Positions 10,070 through 20,720 of a stretch of 64,000 nt of DNA are shown here, one piece after another. The translations under genes were made by a program, and so were the position numbers. The number at the start of each line of letters is the position of its first letter. The stretch's first letter is position 1. The notes under the pieces are model-generated. The model saw nothing but the letters and a program-made list of their open reading frames with translations, had not been told where the DNA came from and searched no databases. Source of the stretch: Hydnum rufescens UP504 (lineage: Eukaryota > Basidiomycota > Agaricomycetes > Cantharellales > Hydnaceae); contig MU128928.1 of the NCBI GenBank assembly GCA_014904985.1, positions 210,832-274,831 of the forward strand, read 5' to 3'.

Positions 10070-11300
10070 AACAACCAAGCCAGAACCAGCATTTGGCAAG
10101 GACACACCTGCCCTGGACAATTTGTGCATGAGGAGTAAGGTGTAGACTCCCAGCATCCCGGGTACCAGCACTAAGTGTGGCCGAGCCAATGCTGGGTTCG
10201 GCTATGGGGGTGGGGACAAGCAGAAGAGTGCTTTCGTCGTGCATGACAGTATCTTCGTCCAGATTGGCAGTACCCTCGGCCAGGTCGTTTGCGCCCACTT
10301 TCTGACATTTCTGGAATCATGGGTAGCGACACGGGCCAGTTTTGCATTTGTTTGTCTCTGTGGCGGAGCCAGAGGAGGTGATATAAGGTGCGGCGGTAGA
10401 CGGCGTGACGGTAGACAGCATGATGGCAGACAGCACGATGGTAGATGGCACGACGGTAGATGGCGCGATGGTAGACAGCACGATGGTAGACAGTGCAACA
10501 GTAGATGGCGCAACAGTAGACAGCGCAACAGTAGACAGCGCAACAGTAGACGGCGCAATGGTAGGCAAGGAAGCAGTAGATGAGGCAGGGATGGTATACC
10601 ACCATTGGGGTGTCTCCTTGTACTGCAGAATGGAAGGAAGATGAAGAGGTGGGGACACAATGGGCTTCATTTTATTCAAAGTCGAGTGAAAGTGTTTGCG
10701 ATAATCACCTGGCAGGGTGGTAATGGGAGATGAGCCTCTGCAGATTACAACTGATAACTTGCGGAAACCTATCCTTAGCAAGAGTCAGTGATTAGTGGAC
10801 ATACCTGTGGACTGAACCACGTACCTTCTGTTTTGGCATGCTGGTCAGTCTCAAAACTACAAGGGAGGATCTGAATGATGTGGGCGCAGTTCTCTAGATC
10901 AACACCGTCGATCATGATATTATTGATATTATAACATCCAATCATCGGGGATGCATTGCAGAGAGTCTGCAGTAGGTAGAGCTGCGACTTTTGAGGGATC
11001 TCAAATCAAGCATGAATAAAGCCTGAGAACAAATAAACCTACCCGGGGATGCCACCAGATGCAATAAATGCGCATTTCAAGGCGACAACAGAAGGCAACG
11101 AGATGAGCTAACCCATACAGCCAGAGAAGACTGAGAGATTGGTTCCATGAGCATGCATGAAAGTCTTCGGAAATACCAGGTATTCCGTTGATGAAGACAT
11201 ATTGCTTCCTGGAGAAAAATGAGAATGAGAGGATGGGTGACTTGATAGAAGTACCTGGTCACATTGGAGGACATGATCGGCCAAGGCTAACACTTGGCGA
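10070..11300 (-). pseudogene. Unknown multi-exon gene with a coding minisatellite (left arm)
   Basis: On the minus strand, short exons with GT/AG boundaries run from about 11290 to 10070. Recognisable blocks are KTFMHAHGTNLSVFSGCMG, SQLYLLQTLCNASPMIGCYN, DGVDLENCAHIIQILPC and FETDQHAKTE, then the minisatellite region translating as repeated STVALSTVAPSTI-type residues, then NLDEDTVMHDESTLLLVP and SATLSAGTRDAGSLHLTPHA. I do not recognise the family. Frame changes are needed, so it is probably broken here. The inverted copy lies at about 13150-14320 on the plus strand. Confidence 0.35.
10385..10575. repeat. Minisatellite of ~15-bp units (left arm)
   Basis: About a dozen imperfect copies of a GTAGACGGCGCAATG-like unit. 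Because the unit is divisible by three, it encodes a Ser/Thr/Val/Ala/Pro-rich tract on the minus strand. The mirrored tract in the right arm (about 13915-14090) is shorter and frame-scrambled. Confidence 0.75.
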
Positions 11301-11654
11301 CCACATCCCCACTATGAAAGATGCAACAAGGCATCTAAAAATAGAGGATATCAGTGAACAAGGTACTTAGAAGGCAAAGGTATGGAGGCTACGAACTGGT
11401 AATTCCTGTAGGGAGTGTCAAATTTTTGACAGCAGGAATTTCTGAATGCCGCTCCACATCAGCAGAGACTTGCATCGCGGCTTTGCCTGCATTTGTGTGC
11501 CTTCTCAACAGACTTCTTTCTCAGCATCTGCAAATTCACCTGCTGCAGAGATGTACATCTAGGTTTGTGATGATTTCAGACTGTTATTTTAACTACTCAT
11601 CTCTCGCCCTAAAGAAACACTGCCTACTGAGATCTGTTCATTAAAATCTCTTTT

Positions 11655-12135
11655 CGTCCCATGGTGACGAAGGACATGCTTGGCAGCCAAGTCTGTGTTG
11701 TGCACCTTCTAGACCTGTTTATCACACCCTCTTTTCAACACACAGTGGTGAAGGACGTGCTCAACGGCTGAGTCTGTGTTGTGTGCCTTCTAGACCTGTT
11801 TATCACATCCTATTTTCAACGCATGGTGGTGAAGGATGTGCTCAACGGCCGAGTCTGTGTTGTGCGCCTTCTGGACCTGTTTATCACGCCCTCTTTTCAA
11901 TGCAAGGTGGTGAAGGATGTGCTCAACGGCCAAGTCTGTGTTGTGCGCCTTCTAGACCTGTTCATCACGCCCTCTTTTCAACACACGGTGGTGAAGGATG
12001 TGCTCAATGGCTGAGTCTGTGTTGTGCACCTTCTAGACCTGTTCATCACGCCCTCTTTTCAACGCATGGTGGCGGAGGACATGTCTAGCAGCTGAGTCTG
12101 TGTTGTACGCCTTCCAGACGTGTTCCTTTGTCACT
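11655..12135 (+). repeat. Six tandem copies of an exact 81-bp unit in the spacer of the inverted repeat
   Basis: The landmark AGTCTGTGTTG recurs at 11690, 11771, 11852, 11933, 12014 and 12095, always 81 bp apart. Since 81 = 27 codons the frame is kept across units: plus-frame peptides read RLLDLFITPSFQ..VVKDVLNG repeatedly from 11781 to 12014. Units differ by a few substitutions but no indels. It lies entirely in the spacer, unmatched by either arm. Confidence 0.9.
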
Positions 12136-12202
12136 AAACTTGGTACTCCTGTAATCACCAAATCCCTTGCAGCACAATGAACGCAACCACAAAGTGATTG
12201 AT

Positions 12203-12664
12203 TCACAAACAAAGCTCTACTTCATTGCCATCGTCCTCACAGCTCTCTGTCAATCCCTCCGTATCCACGGCACCGACTACTCGTCCCAGGCGCCCTTGTT
12301 CCAAATTCCCGAATGCCGAAGTCGTGGGTGAAGCACCCAGTGGGGTGATCACCAGTCTCTCAAGCAGGAAGCAGTCCACTGCCAAACCATCTACTCGGTC
12401 GACATATATTGAATCATATCCTCTAAATCTTGACTCGAGCCGGACATGGCCCCGGCCCCCATTCATCTCGAGCCAGACAAGCTCTCCCATCACGCACGAT
12501 GGAAGCACGCACAGGCTCACCAGTGGGGTAACAATGTCCTCCCATCTCTCATTCGTCCGTTTATGAGTTTCCAAAGAGAGCGGAATGCTGGGGCCTGGTT
12601 GATTCGACGACCGATCGCTGTCTGTGTCCAGAACATCACGCTTGCTGAAATTGGTTGTGTCCAT
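12203..12664 (-). CDS. Unassigned 153-residue ORF in the spacer
   Basis: The minus frame begins with ATG at 12664 (MDTTNFSKRDVLDTDSDRSS) and stays open for 153 codons. A 122-codon plus frame (12198-12566) overlaps it, so strand is uncertain; the minus frame has the more protein-like composition. I recognise no domain. It sits in the unique spacer and could be a remnant of the sequence around which the arms duplicated. Confidence 0.25.
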   Translation of the reverse strand: MDTTNFSKRDVLDTDSDRSSNQPGPSIPLSLETHKRTNERWEDIVTPLVSLCVLPSCVMGELVWLEMNGGRGHVRLESRFRGYDSIYVDRVDGLAVDCFLLERLVITPLGASPTTSAFGNLEQGRLGRVVGAVDTEGLTESCEDDGNEVELCL

Positions 12665-13149
12665 ATGGAGTATCTGGAGATATCGAGTTGGTTATTGCTC
12701 TTGTCGCCCTGCAGGAATCCAGCTTGTTCATCAGGGGTTCTTCCCTTGCTCTCCATTAGCTCCAACTTGGTGTGAGCTTGGATATGCTCGAGTTTGTGTT
12801 GGATCTGTTTGAAATATGGCACCTAATGAACGAGCATGGCAGCAGCCCTTACGAAATATCTCAAGGCTCGCAGGCATGAATTTGCCACTGGGGATTCCCT
12901 TCGTTGATGATTTGCCAATGCTCTTGCTCATTACCAAGTTCTTGTTTGACTGGAAGGCACACAATGCAGGCAAAGCCGCGATGCAAGTCTCTGCTGATGT
13001 GGAGCGGCATTCAGAAATTCCTGCTGTCAAAATTTGACACTCCGCACAGGAATACCAGTTCGTAGCCCTCCATACCTTTGCCTTCTAAGTACTTGTTCAC
13101 TGATATCCTCATTTTTTAGATGCCTTGTTGCATCTTTCATAGGGGGGGA

Positions 13150-14320
13150 TGTGGTCGCCAAGTGTTAGCCTTGGCGATCATGTCCTCCAAGTTGACCAGG
13201 TACTTCTATCAAGTCACCCATCTCTCCATTCTCATTTTTCTCCACAGGAAGCAATATGTCTTCATCAACGGAATACCTGGTATTTCCGAAGACTTTCATG
13301 CATGCTCATGGAACCAATCTCTCAGTCTTCTCTGGCTGTATGGGTTAGCTCATCTCTTGCCTTCTGTTGTCGCCTTGAAATGCGCATTTATTGCATCTGG
13401 TGGCATCCCGGGTAGGTTTTATTTGTTCTCAGGCTTTATTCATGCTTGATTTGAGATCCCCAGTCCAAAACGGCAGCTCTAACCTACTGGGAGACTCTCT
13501 GCAATGATCCGCATGATTGATAGTATATTAATATCATATATCATGAATCGACGGTGTTGATGCTAGAGAACTGCGCCCACATCATTCAGATCCTCCCTTG
13601 TAGTTTAGAGACTGACCAGCATGCCAAACGAAGTACGTGTTCAGTCACAGGTATGTCACTAATCACTGACTTTGTAAGGATAGGGTTTCCGCACAGTTAA
13701 GTTATCAGTTGAATCTGCAGAGCTCCATCCTCCCATTACAACCCTGCCAGGTGATTTATCCAGCAAACACTTTCACCTCGAACTTTGAAGTAAAATGAAG
13801 CCGCATTGTGTACCCACCTTCCTCATCTTCTTCCATTTGCTGGCATACGAGGAGACCACCCCAATGTGTATACCATCCTGCCTCATCTAACTGTCTTCCT
13901 TCTACCTTGGGGCCGTCTACTGTTGCGCTGTCCTACTGTTGCCGCTGTCTACTGTCTGCGGCCATCTAGCTGTTGCACTGTCTACCATCGTGCTGTCTAC
14001 CACGCCGCGCATCTACCCAGTCCTGCCATTACCATCGTGCTGTCTGCATCATGCTGTCTACCCGTCACGGCCCGTCTAAACGCCGCCGACTTTATATCAC
14101 TCCCTCTGGGCTCCGCACAGAGACAAACAATGCAAACTGGCCCCGTTCGGCGTACCCATGATTCCCAGAAATGTCAAAAGTGGGCCCAAACGAAACCTGG
14201 CCGAAGGGTACTGCCATCTGGACGAAGATACTTGTCATGCACCGAACGAAAAGCACTCTTCTGCTTTGTCCCACCCCCCATAGCCGAACCCCAGCATTGC
14301 TTCGGCCACACTTAAGTGGC
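13150..14320 (+). pseudogene. Inverted copy of the unknown minisatellite-containing gene (right arm)
   Basis: Mirrors 10070-11300. Blocks such as the HAHGTNLSVFSGCMG exon (about 13300-13345) and the DEDTVMH-like end region (about 14220-14250) are present, but single-base indels scatter them over all three frames. The minisatellite tract is at about 13915-14090. Confidence 0.4.
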
Positions 14321-14489
14321 TGGTAAACCGGATGCTGGGTCTACACGCTTAACTCCTCATGCACAAAATTGTCCATGGCAGGATGTTCTTGCAAAATCGC
14401 CTGGTTTGGCGGTTGTTGAATTTACTAAGGCCTGAATCAGAGGTATCATCGCCATCCGTAGTATATAATTTATCACCCCTCCACTCCAC

Positions 14490-15020
14490 ACTCCTTCCTA
14501 TAAGATCGGTATTTGGCTTTCTCCCAACACAATCTATCAGCTCCAATGCCGGATGTCGCATTTCATCCGGCAATCTTAATTCCCCCTCTTGCGCTTCCAC
14601 AACATTAAACCCTCCTCGGTTTGGAGTGTTTCACGCCCATGTGTGATATCCAATTTATCCTCACCCTTGTCAATTGCACCGCCGTCTCTTGCTCCTGTTC
14701 GTGTCCTCTTTACCGTGTCATCAGTTACTCCCGTAAAGTCCTCCATGGACCGCCCTTTACTGTCGTCCTCTTTTGTAGCATAATTTGTCGGGCCTATAAG
14801 CATTGGTGGCCTGTCCTATCCCAGAGCTTTTAATTCATGATGTAGTCTTAAGTGTAGCTGTCCATAGGAAACACCCCTAATACTAATTCACTTTTTTGTA
14901 GCCATGCATACCGGCCTGTCTCTGAGCATTTCAGGGCTCTCTTCAAAGCCTGAGGTATCATACTTCCAAGTCGACCCACAGGTCTTTGTAGTAGTAGAAT
15001 GATCAGAAGTCATGGTTGAG
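14490..15020 (-). pseudogene. Inverted copy of the AT-hook/coiled-coil ORF (right arm)
   Basis: The minus frame at 14803-14576 reads TKEDDSKGRSMEDFTGVTDD and later DKGEDKLDITHGRETLQTEE, matching the acidic segment of the left copy. The AT-hook start lies at about 15010-14960 in another frame. It is broken by indels. Confidence 0.45.
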
Positions 15021-15184
15021 AAGAAAATTGTTGCGAAAATAGTGTTTATGGAACTTTTAATACGGGGGTACCCGAATAGTATTTATTAGTATTCCATACT
15101 TATATGAAACCATGGCCCCTGTATCCCATATACGAATATCTTGTTTCAGATGAATCATCATTAACATTAGTGGCTTCTCCTATC

Positions 15185-15490
15185 TCCGGTGCTTGATTCA
15201 TGAATTATTCAGGCAGTCACTGGTCATGCCTTGCTAACGTACCAATTGTTTCAAACATGCTCCATACCTTTGAGCAAAGGAGGGTCCAGCATTTGGTCCA
15301 ATTGTCTGTGTTGGTGCATCGCATAATGTGAATTCGCTTGCGACCAGCCGGATGAAGTCCCCACTAAACATTCTTGGAAGAAAAGTGACCATTGGCATAA
15401 ACAGGTCGGCGAAAGTTTGAATTATTCAATTTTAGGGAAGTGACAGTGTTCAGGTTGTAACAACCACCACTGCATGTGTCAACATGTATG
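15185..15490 (-). pseudogene. Inverted copy of the SWI3/RSC8 fragment (right arm)
   Basis: Reverse complement of the left-arm fragment with at least six one-base indels (around 15420, 15400, 15375, 15330, 15290 and 15270), so no frame longer than ~25 codons survives. Base-level similarity to the left copy remains obvious. Confidence 0.6.
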
Positions 15491-15849
15491 GCAAGCCCAT
15501 TTTTACTACTGGGACCCATTTGAGAGCTCGGCAGACCAAAAGTTTGTCACTGAAAATAGATATATTAAAGTACTTAATTACTCATGAACAGCCGACTGGT
15601 TTGAGTGTGGTATTATGGCCCTAAACTTTAACGTACACAACAGCACAGGACGCATTAACTGATGATGGAATAACAGTGAGGGTAACCATATATTAATATG
15701 TCCACTGAGGAGACTGCACAGCCAGTATAATTAATTCATTTGGTCGCCATGAATTTAAAACTCCTTGTACTTAAATCAATGAGATTGCAATCATTCAGCG
15801 AGCACCATGAATTGAGAGGATGGCAGACTTGTACAATCGGACAAAAAAA

Positions 15850-16505
15850 ATCAAAGAAACTAGCGAGCAATTTCGCCAAGTTGGCGACCAGTCTTGGGCC
15901 CTCTTGTAAGACCAGCCCAAATCTCCATCCCATTCCATCAAGTTCATGTGCGAGCTGACAAAGCTTCGTTACCCCAAGACCCCCTGATTCACTTCAAAGC
16001 AAGTCACAAGGTCGTGCTTGGAGGTGCCCGGAGGTTTGAGAAAAGGGAAGCGGGACGCATTGAGTTCGAATTGGATGGGCGAATTGGGACGAAATTGGGA
16101 TGTGGAGATGCATTGGGGACAGATTGGATGGGGCGCAACATGAGGGATCAGAATTGGATCGTACAAGATCGGGAATCTCCTCCCTGACCGAACGCTAAAT
16201 AGAATTTAGTGCTACATTGCTACGATCGTGTGGATCACTCACCCCAGAAACTTGCCAATCCAAAAGGTTCCTTCGAACAACTTGAAAAATGCCCTTCCAA
16301 TCGACCTCTTCTGGTGCCGAAGTGGAATGGTGGGCTTAGGAACGGGGAATTAGCGAACTGGACGGATGTGAAGGTGTCAGAAACATACAGGTAAAGGGGT
16401 TGTACCGGAACAGTGACAAGACAAAAACTGTGATTATCGCAGCTCGTTGAGTTACAGGCAATTTCGAAGAATGCAGATTCCAGATGTGTATTTGGCTGAG
16501 ACAAC
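15850..16505 (-). pseudogene. Inverted copy of the GRF-finger/coiled-coil ORF (right arm)
   Basis: The intron with GTGAGT donor is recognisable at about 16240-16190. CSKEPFG survives from the finger and the 27-bp repeat from the linker (about 16060-16150), but one-base insertions break the frame (the finger reads CSKEPFGLASFWGE). The shared TGA before the coiled coil is also present. Confidence 0.55.
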
Positions 16506-17014
16506 CTGTAGCGAGGCTACAGGTAACCGTCAAGACACAAAGGACTTCGCAAGTGAGAGTGTTAAGGGTTGTAACCTCGAGCGAAAGAACGATTGACGTA
16601 ATCCGAGACGAATACAAGGAAAGGACCTTAAGGCGATTGTCGGGAGTTGCGAATGTGGGGGATTACGTAAGTCACGAAAGATGAAGCAGTACGAGGAAGA
16701 CCGGCTTCTTGAGACTTACATAGCGAAGGTTTTAAGATGAGAGTCGCGAGCAAAAATACTTGAGTCCACGAGAGTGGATCAGTCAGTCTGAGCAATTAAT
16801 TCTCGACTTCTAAAGAGCGAGGACACAGCTCAAGACTACTATACTATTAGAGATCAAAAGGGTTTTAGGATAAAGGGTGTGGAATAAAGAAGGATTAATA
16901 AGGATTGCTGAAAAGAGGAAGGCACAATGGCGGCAAGGGGTGAAGGTCACCGTGATGGCGTGAATGGCCCCTTGTTATTTCGTATGTAAGCGAGTTAAGT
17001 TACACTCGTAACAA

Positions 17015-18046
17015 TCTAATGTATCTGGACAATAATTGATATTTGAAAATCAGAAGGGGGATTGATGTTCTTCTGAGACATGGGGGAGTTCACATGTAGA
17101 AAGCCAAATTCTTCATCATTTGGGATGCTCTAGATATCTTTGGATAGACAATTTAAATGTCTTTCTGGGCATGGTCATCATGAGTGAATTGGATGCAAAA
17201 TGGTGGAGAAAATTGAAAAATACTCCCTGAGAGTATGTGTCAAATAATAAAATTGTTCTGGAGGCCTCAGTTTTCATCCGATACACATGTAATCACTATC
17301 ATTCAATAGGTATTGATAATAGCTTTCAGGGCACTCTATTCTCGAGTGAATCAGATTAACACTGACAGAGAAAACTGGAGAATACTCCTTGAGAGTGCCG
17401 CATTTGCCCTATATCATGTGACTAGTCCATATTGGAACAGGAGGGCTTGCCAATTGCTGGATTTGGATTACATAACATAAACTCGCCAAGGCAGCAGAAG
17501 TGTGTGAAGGAATTGAAGGGGAATTCAAGTCCATATACAAATGGGAAGTTGAATTTCCATATTCACAATAAATTGAGCTTGTGGTAAGACATAAAGTCTC
17601 CATGACAATTCATGCCGACCACAAAATTGCCATGGCAAAGCCATGAATAACATTCAAAGCCTTCAAAAACATTCCAGAACCTGCAGGCACTTTCTATTGA
17701 TCTACTGGCTGCAGGAAATAAGTGGGAAAAGTTAGGAAGGCTAGATAAGTGCAACTAAGTGATTGAAAAGAGTGACTAAGCAGACACTAAGTTGGGATTT
17801 ACCGGATTTACTGGATTTACTGCTGATTTACTACTAGTAAAATGAGAGATACAGCCTGGTCAGCCGATTATCAGCTAGATACTTCAAGGGTTGCATTTAT
17901 ATCTCTAACTAGATATCAGCCCCAGCCTAGTCAGCCAATTTCAGCAGGGAACTGGCAAATATAGTCATGGGGGGAATCAACTGGAGCAGGATCAAACAAC
18001 ATTGTGAGCGGAAGTACATGGATATATTAGTTGGGAGGTATCAGGA
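17015..18046. mobile_element. Segment of ~1.03 kb present only in the right arm: candidate insertion
   Basis: Right-arm sequence matches the left arm up to CTCGTAACAA (ends 17014) and again from TAGGTCC (18047), whereas in the left arm these are adjacent. The segment is AT-rich and non-coding on inspection. It has an imperfect internal direct repeat (GAGAATACTCC-like blocks near 17215 and 17375) and a run of ATTTACTGG-type repeats near 17800-17830. I could not see convincing terminal inverted repeats or a target-site duplication, so the class is unknown; deletion from the left arm is equally possible. Confidence 0.5.
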
Positions 18047-18124
18047 TAGGTCCCGGCAAGCCTAGGAATGCCCTGAATGGGTGAGCGGGCCATACAGGCT
18101 TTTCAGTAATCGGGATTACTTCTT

Positions 18125-18200
18125 TATTACTGTCTGTTCATTCTCATTATTACACATAATTATTCATTTATTATATTATTATTATTATTATTCTACTATC
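18125..18200. repeat. TAA/ATA-rich microsatellite (right arm)
   Basis: Reverse complement of the left-arm microsatellite at 7330-7400. Confidence 0.8.
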
Positions 18201-18355
18201 ATACATGATGTATCCCCCCTGTCTCCCCCATGTTTTTATTCAGTGGGGTCGCGGGTTTTCAGTCAGCGGGTTTATGAATGGCGGTTGCAGGTTTTGGGAC
18301 CAGGGGGAGGGGGACCCATTGGAGGTAGGTGTAGGCTGTGGGGTCAGAAGAATAC

Positions 18356-19726
18356 CTGGAATAAACACTACATTAGTGAAAAAAAAGAAAAGCCACGCAA
18401 AAGGAGCAGCCTGTGCTGCTCCTTTTGCGCGATCATACTTGTAGCTTGAAATACATACCTTAAAAATCACCACACCCGCTTCAGCGGGTGTGGCTCGTAC
18501 GGGTTCTCGGCATTGCGTCGCTTTGTGTCGTCATTGTGTGGGTGGTTTTTGTCATCCGCATGGGTCTCGTTCGGTGTGGGGCTTTGGCAGGTCATCGTTC
18601 GCGGGTTTCATTTGGCAGGCTGTTGCTTCAGGGGGGGGTTCATTTGGCTTCGTTCTTAGTTGGCAGCCGTTCATTTCGTTGGTGGAAGTTCAGGCGATGA
18701 TCTAGAAAAATCAATAGAATTAGTTAGCAATTGAAACCAGCGCAAAAAGAGCAGCACTGGCTGCTCTTTTTGCGCCGTTGGGGGTTACAAATGGTACTTA
18801 CCTTAGATAGAACCACACACCCGCTATCGGCGGTGTGTGGTTCGTTCGGTCACTCGGTGGGCACGTTGTCATTTGTCACGCTCGTCTGCTGCATTGCCGC
18901 TGGGGCCCTGGCTGGTTGTGCTCTTGTGGTTTCGCGGGTTTCGCCTGGTGCCTCAGACCAGTTATGGCCTAGAATAATACAACCATATATGAGTAAAATA
19001 CTCAAAGCAGCGCAAAAAGAGCAGCTTTCGCTGCTCTTTTTGCGCTGCTGTACATATAGAAATTAAAAATGAACTTACCATAAATTACCACACACCGCCG
19101 CAGCGGGTGTGTGGTTCATTTGGGCATTCCCGGTTCATGGTTTACGCCTTGTTTCGGGTCCTTGTTTGGTGGGTTGCTGTTCGGGGGTTGTGTTTGGCCT
19201 GTGTCCATGCAGTGGTTTGTCGCATTGGGAAGGGGGCTTGTTTGGCAGGTCTTACTTCGTGGGTTCCGGTTCAAGCGATCACCTGGGATAGTACATAAGA
19301 TATTAGTTAAAGATTAAAACAAAAACCGGCTGCAAAAAGTGCAGCATTCATTGCACTTTTTGCACCGTTGGGTGTACTGAATTACTTACCTTACATAGAA
19401 CCATGCACCGCCGTGGCGGGTGTATGGTTCATACAGCCACTCGTTGGCTGCATTCTTGCCTATGGTCTTGTTGGTCACGGTTTCATTCGTTGTTTTTGCC
19501 TCACATGTGTCTGCTTGGGTTTGGCCATTCGCATGCCCGTTATTAGGTGGGGTCCCACTTCATGCCCCGGATCAGGCCGCGATCTAAGAGAATAAAGATT
19601 AGTTAGTAAAGAGATTTAAAGCAGCGCAAAAAGAGCAGCTTTTGCTGCTCTTTTTGTGCTGTTGTATCTATTACAACAGAAAAACTTACCTTGTATGACC
19701 ACACACCCACTGCCGTGGGTGTGTGG
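18356..19726 (-). repeat. Array of five intron-like units with internal hairpins (right arm)
   Basis: Mirror of the left array. Intron-like segments on the minus strand are 18458-18356, 18801-18702, 19078-18969, 19389-19283 and 19689-19583 (103, 100, 110, 107 and 107 nt). Donors GTAAGT/GTATGT, acceptors TAG/CAG and the GCAAAAAGAGCAGC hairpin are conserved in all. Some GC-hairpin stems have lost a base relative to the left arm (for example the one near 18821-18842). Confidence 0.8.
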
Positions 19727-20720
19727 TTGTTGGCTTGCCTGTTCGGTGTGTGGCTGCGTAGTTTCGGAGACACGAACGCAACGCCGGCAATAGCCGGTAC
19801 CCAAAAAGTGTCAAGTGCCAGCCCTTCCACTGTTAACTGTTCATAAAAAAAATGCTTCCTAAGTCCAGATCGGGCCTCACAAAACTGAGGGTCCTCGCTG
19901 ATCTAATATTTTGCAGGAAGCAAACTGATTTACCGCCTGGCAACCGTGATCTCAGTTCCAACTGGGGCCGGGCCGGCCAACCGGGATTACTCCGGATTTA
20001 CGGGGGTCCACGGCCATGTCCGGTAAATCGGTCAAAGTGTAGGTACTTAGGCACTCAAATTGGAAAGAACTCAGCTAGAATATATAATAGAAAAAAGGAT
20101 TCAAGTAGTCAAGTCTAAGCCATGCCGAGTCGCGTAGCCAGGTGCGTTGCTTTTCGGCATAGATGATCGGACTTTACTTAATTTCCGTTATTATTTCATG
20201 ACGTAGTATGTACTTCAGATCCAAAATATTGGATTTAGGACTTAACTCCTATATGTGGAGACCAAACGCGAAGAAAGCCACCACACGACTGGGAAGAGTC
20301 GGGGTGGCGGCAACGGACCCGGTGAGGAATGGTACTTGGCCGATGTTTTTTGTTCGGATAATATCGGCCACCGCTGAACTAATTGTATATTTGAGCGACA
20401 CCCCAGTCGCCCCATCTTTTGTGCCTGCTCTCTATCGATGAGCAGAGAAAGAAAAAGGGGGGTAAGATGTAAAATGGCACCCAGGAAGGGGTGGGGGGGG
20501 GGATTGGGGGAGTTATAGGTGGTGAGGTGATGAGATTGCGGTTTGACTAGAGGAAAGAGGTAGAAAGCTATTGCAGACAAGGGAAAGACCGTGGTGTGTG
20601 TAAAACGAAAAACTACAGGAGAAAAGAAACAAAAAAAAAAAAAAGAACCATAAAGGACAGCTCGTAAGGCGGCCGATCCACATGCTACAGTAAATGCTTT
20701 CTATCAATGTAGGAAAAGAT

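Larger units (their letters stand above)
5481..11505 (+). repeat. Left arm of the 14.5-kb inverted repeat
   Basis: Sequence from about 5481 to 11505 reappears reverse-complemented from about 20032 back to 12955. Anchor pairs include the CCGGAGTAATCCC block (left ~5518, right ~19990), the CGGGATTACT-type block near 7410 and 18110, the TGATCCCACACGATCG intron block (left 8246, right 16225), the GRF/SWI3 ORFs, and the GCAGAGACTTGCATCGCGG block (left ~11465, right ~12980). This arm is ~6.0 kb against ~7.1 kb on the right, the difference being one ~1.03-kb segment present only on the right. Coding-like frames are better kept in this arm. Confidence 0.9.
12955..20032 (-). repeat. Right arm of the 14.5-kb inverted repeat
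   Basis: Reverse complement of 5481-11505. Besides substitutions it shows many one- and two-base insertions or deletions relative to the left arm: AGTTGTTCG against AGTGTTCG and AGTTTCTGG against AGTTCTGG in the GRF block, and AAGAATGTTT against AAGATGTTT in the SWI3 block. These break every open frame of the left arm. The outermost ~2 kb (hairpin array) is much closer to identity. A 1.03-kb segment at 17015-18046 has no left counterpart. Confidence 0.9.

Noticed and set aside
11655..12135. 81-bp repeat as a CRISPR array
   Set aside because: Whole units repeat without unique spacers and the genome is eukaryotic.
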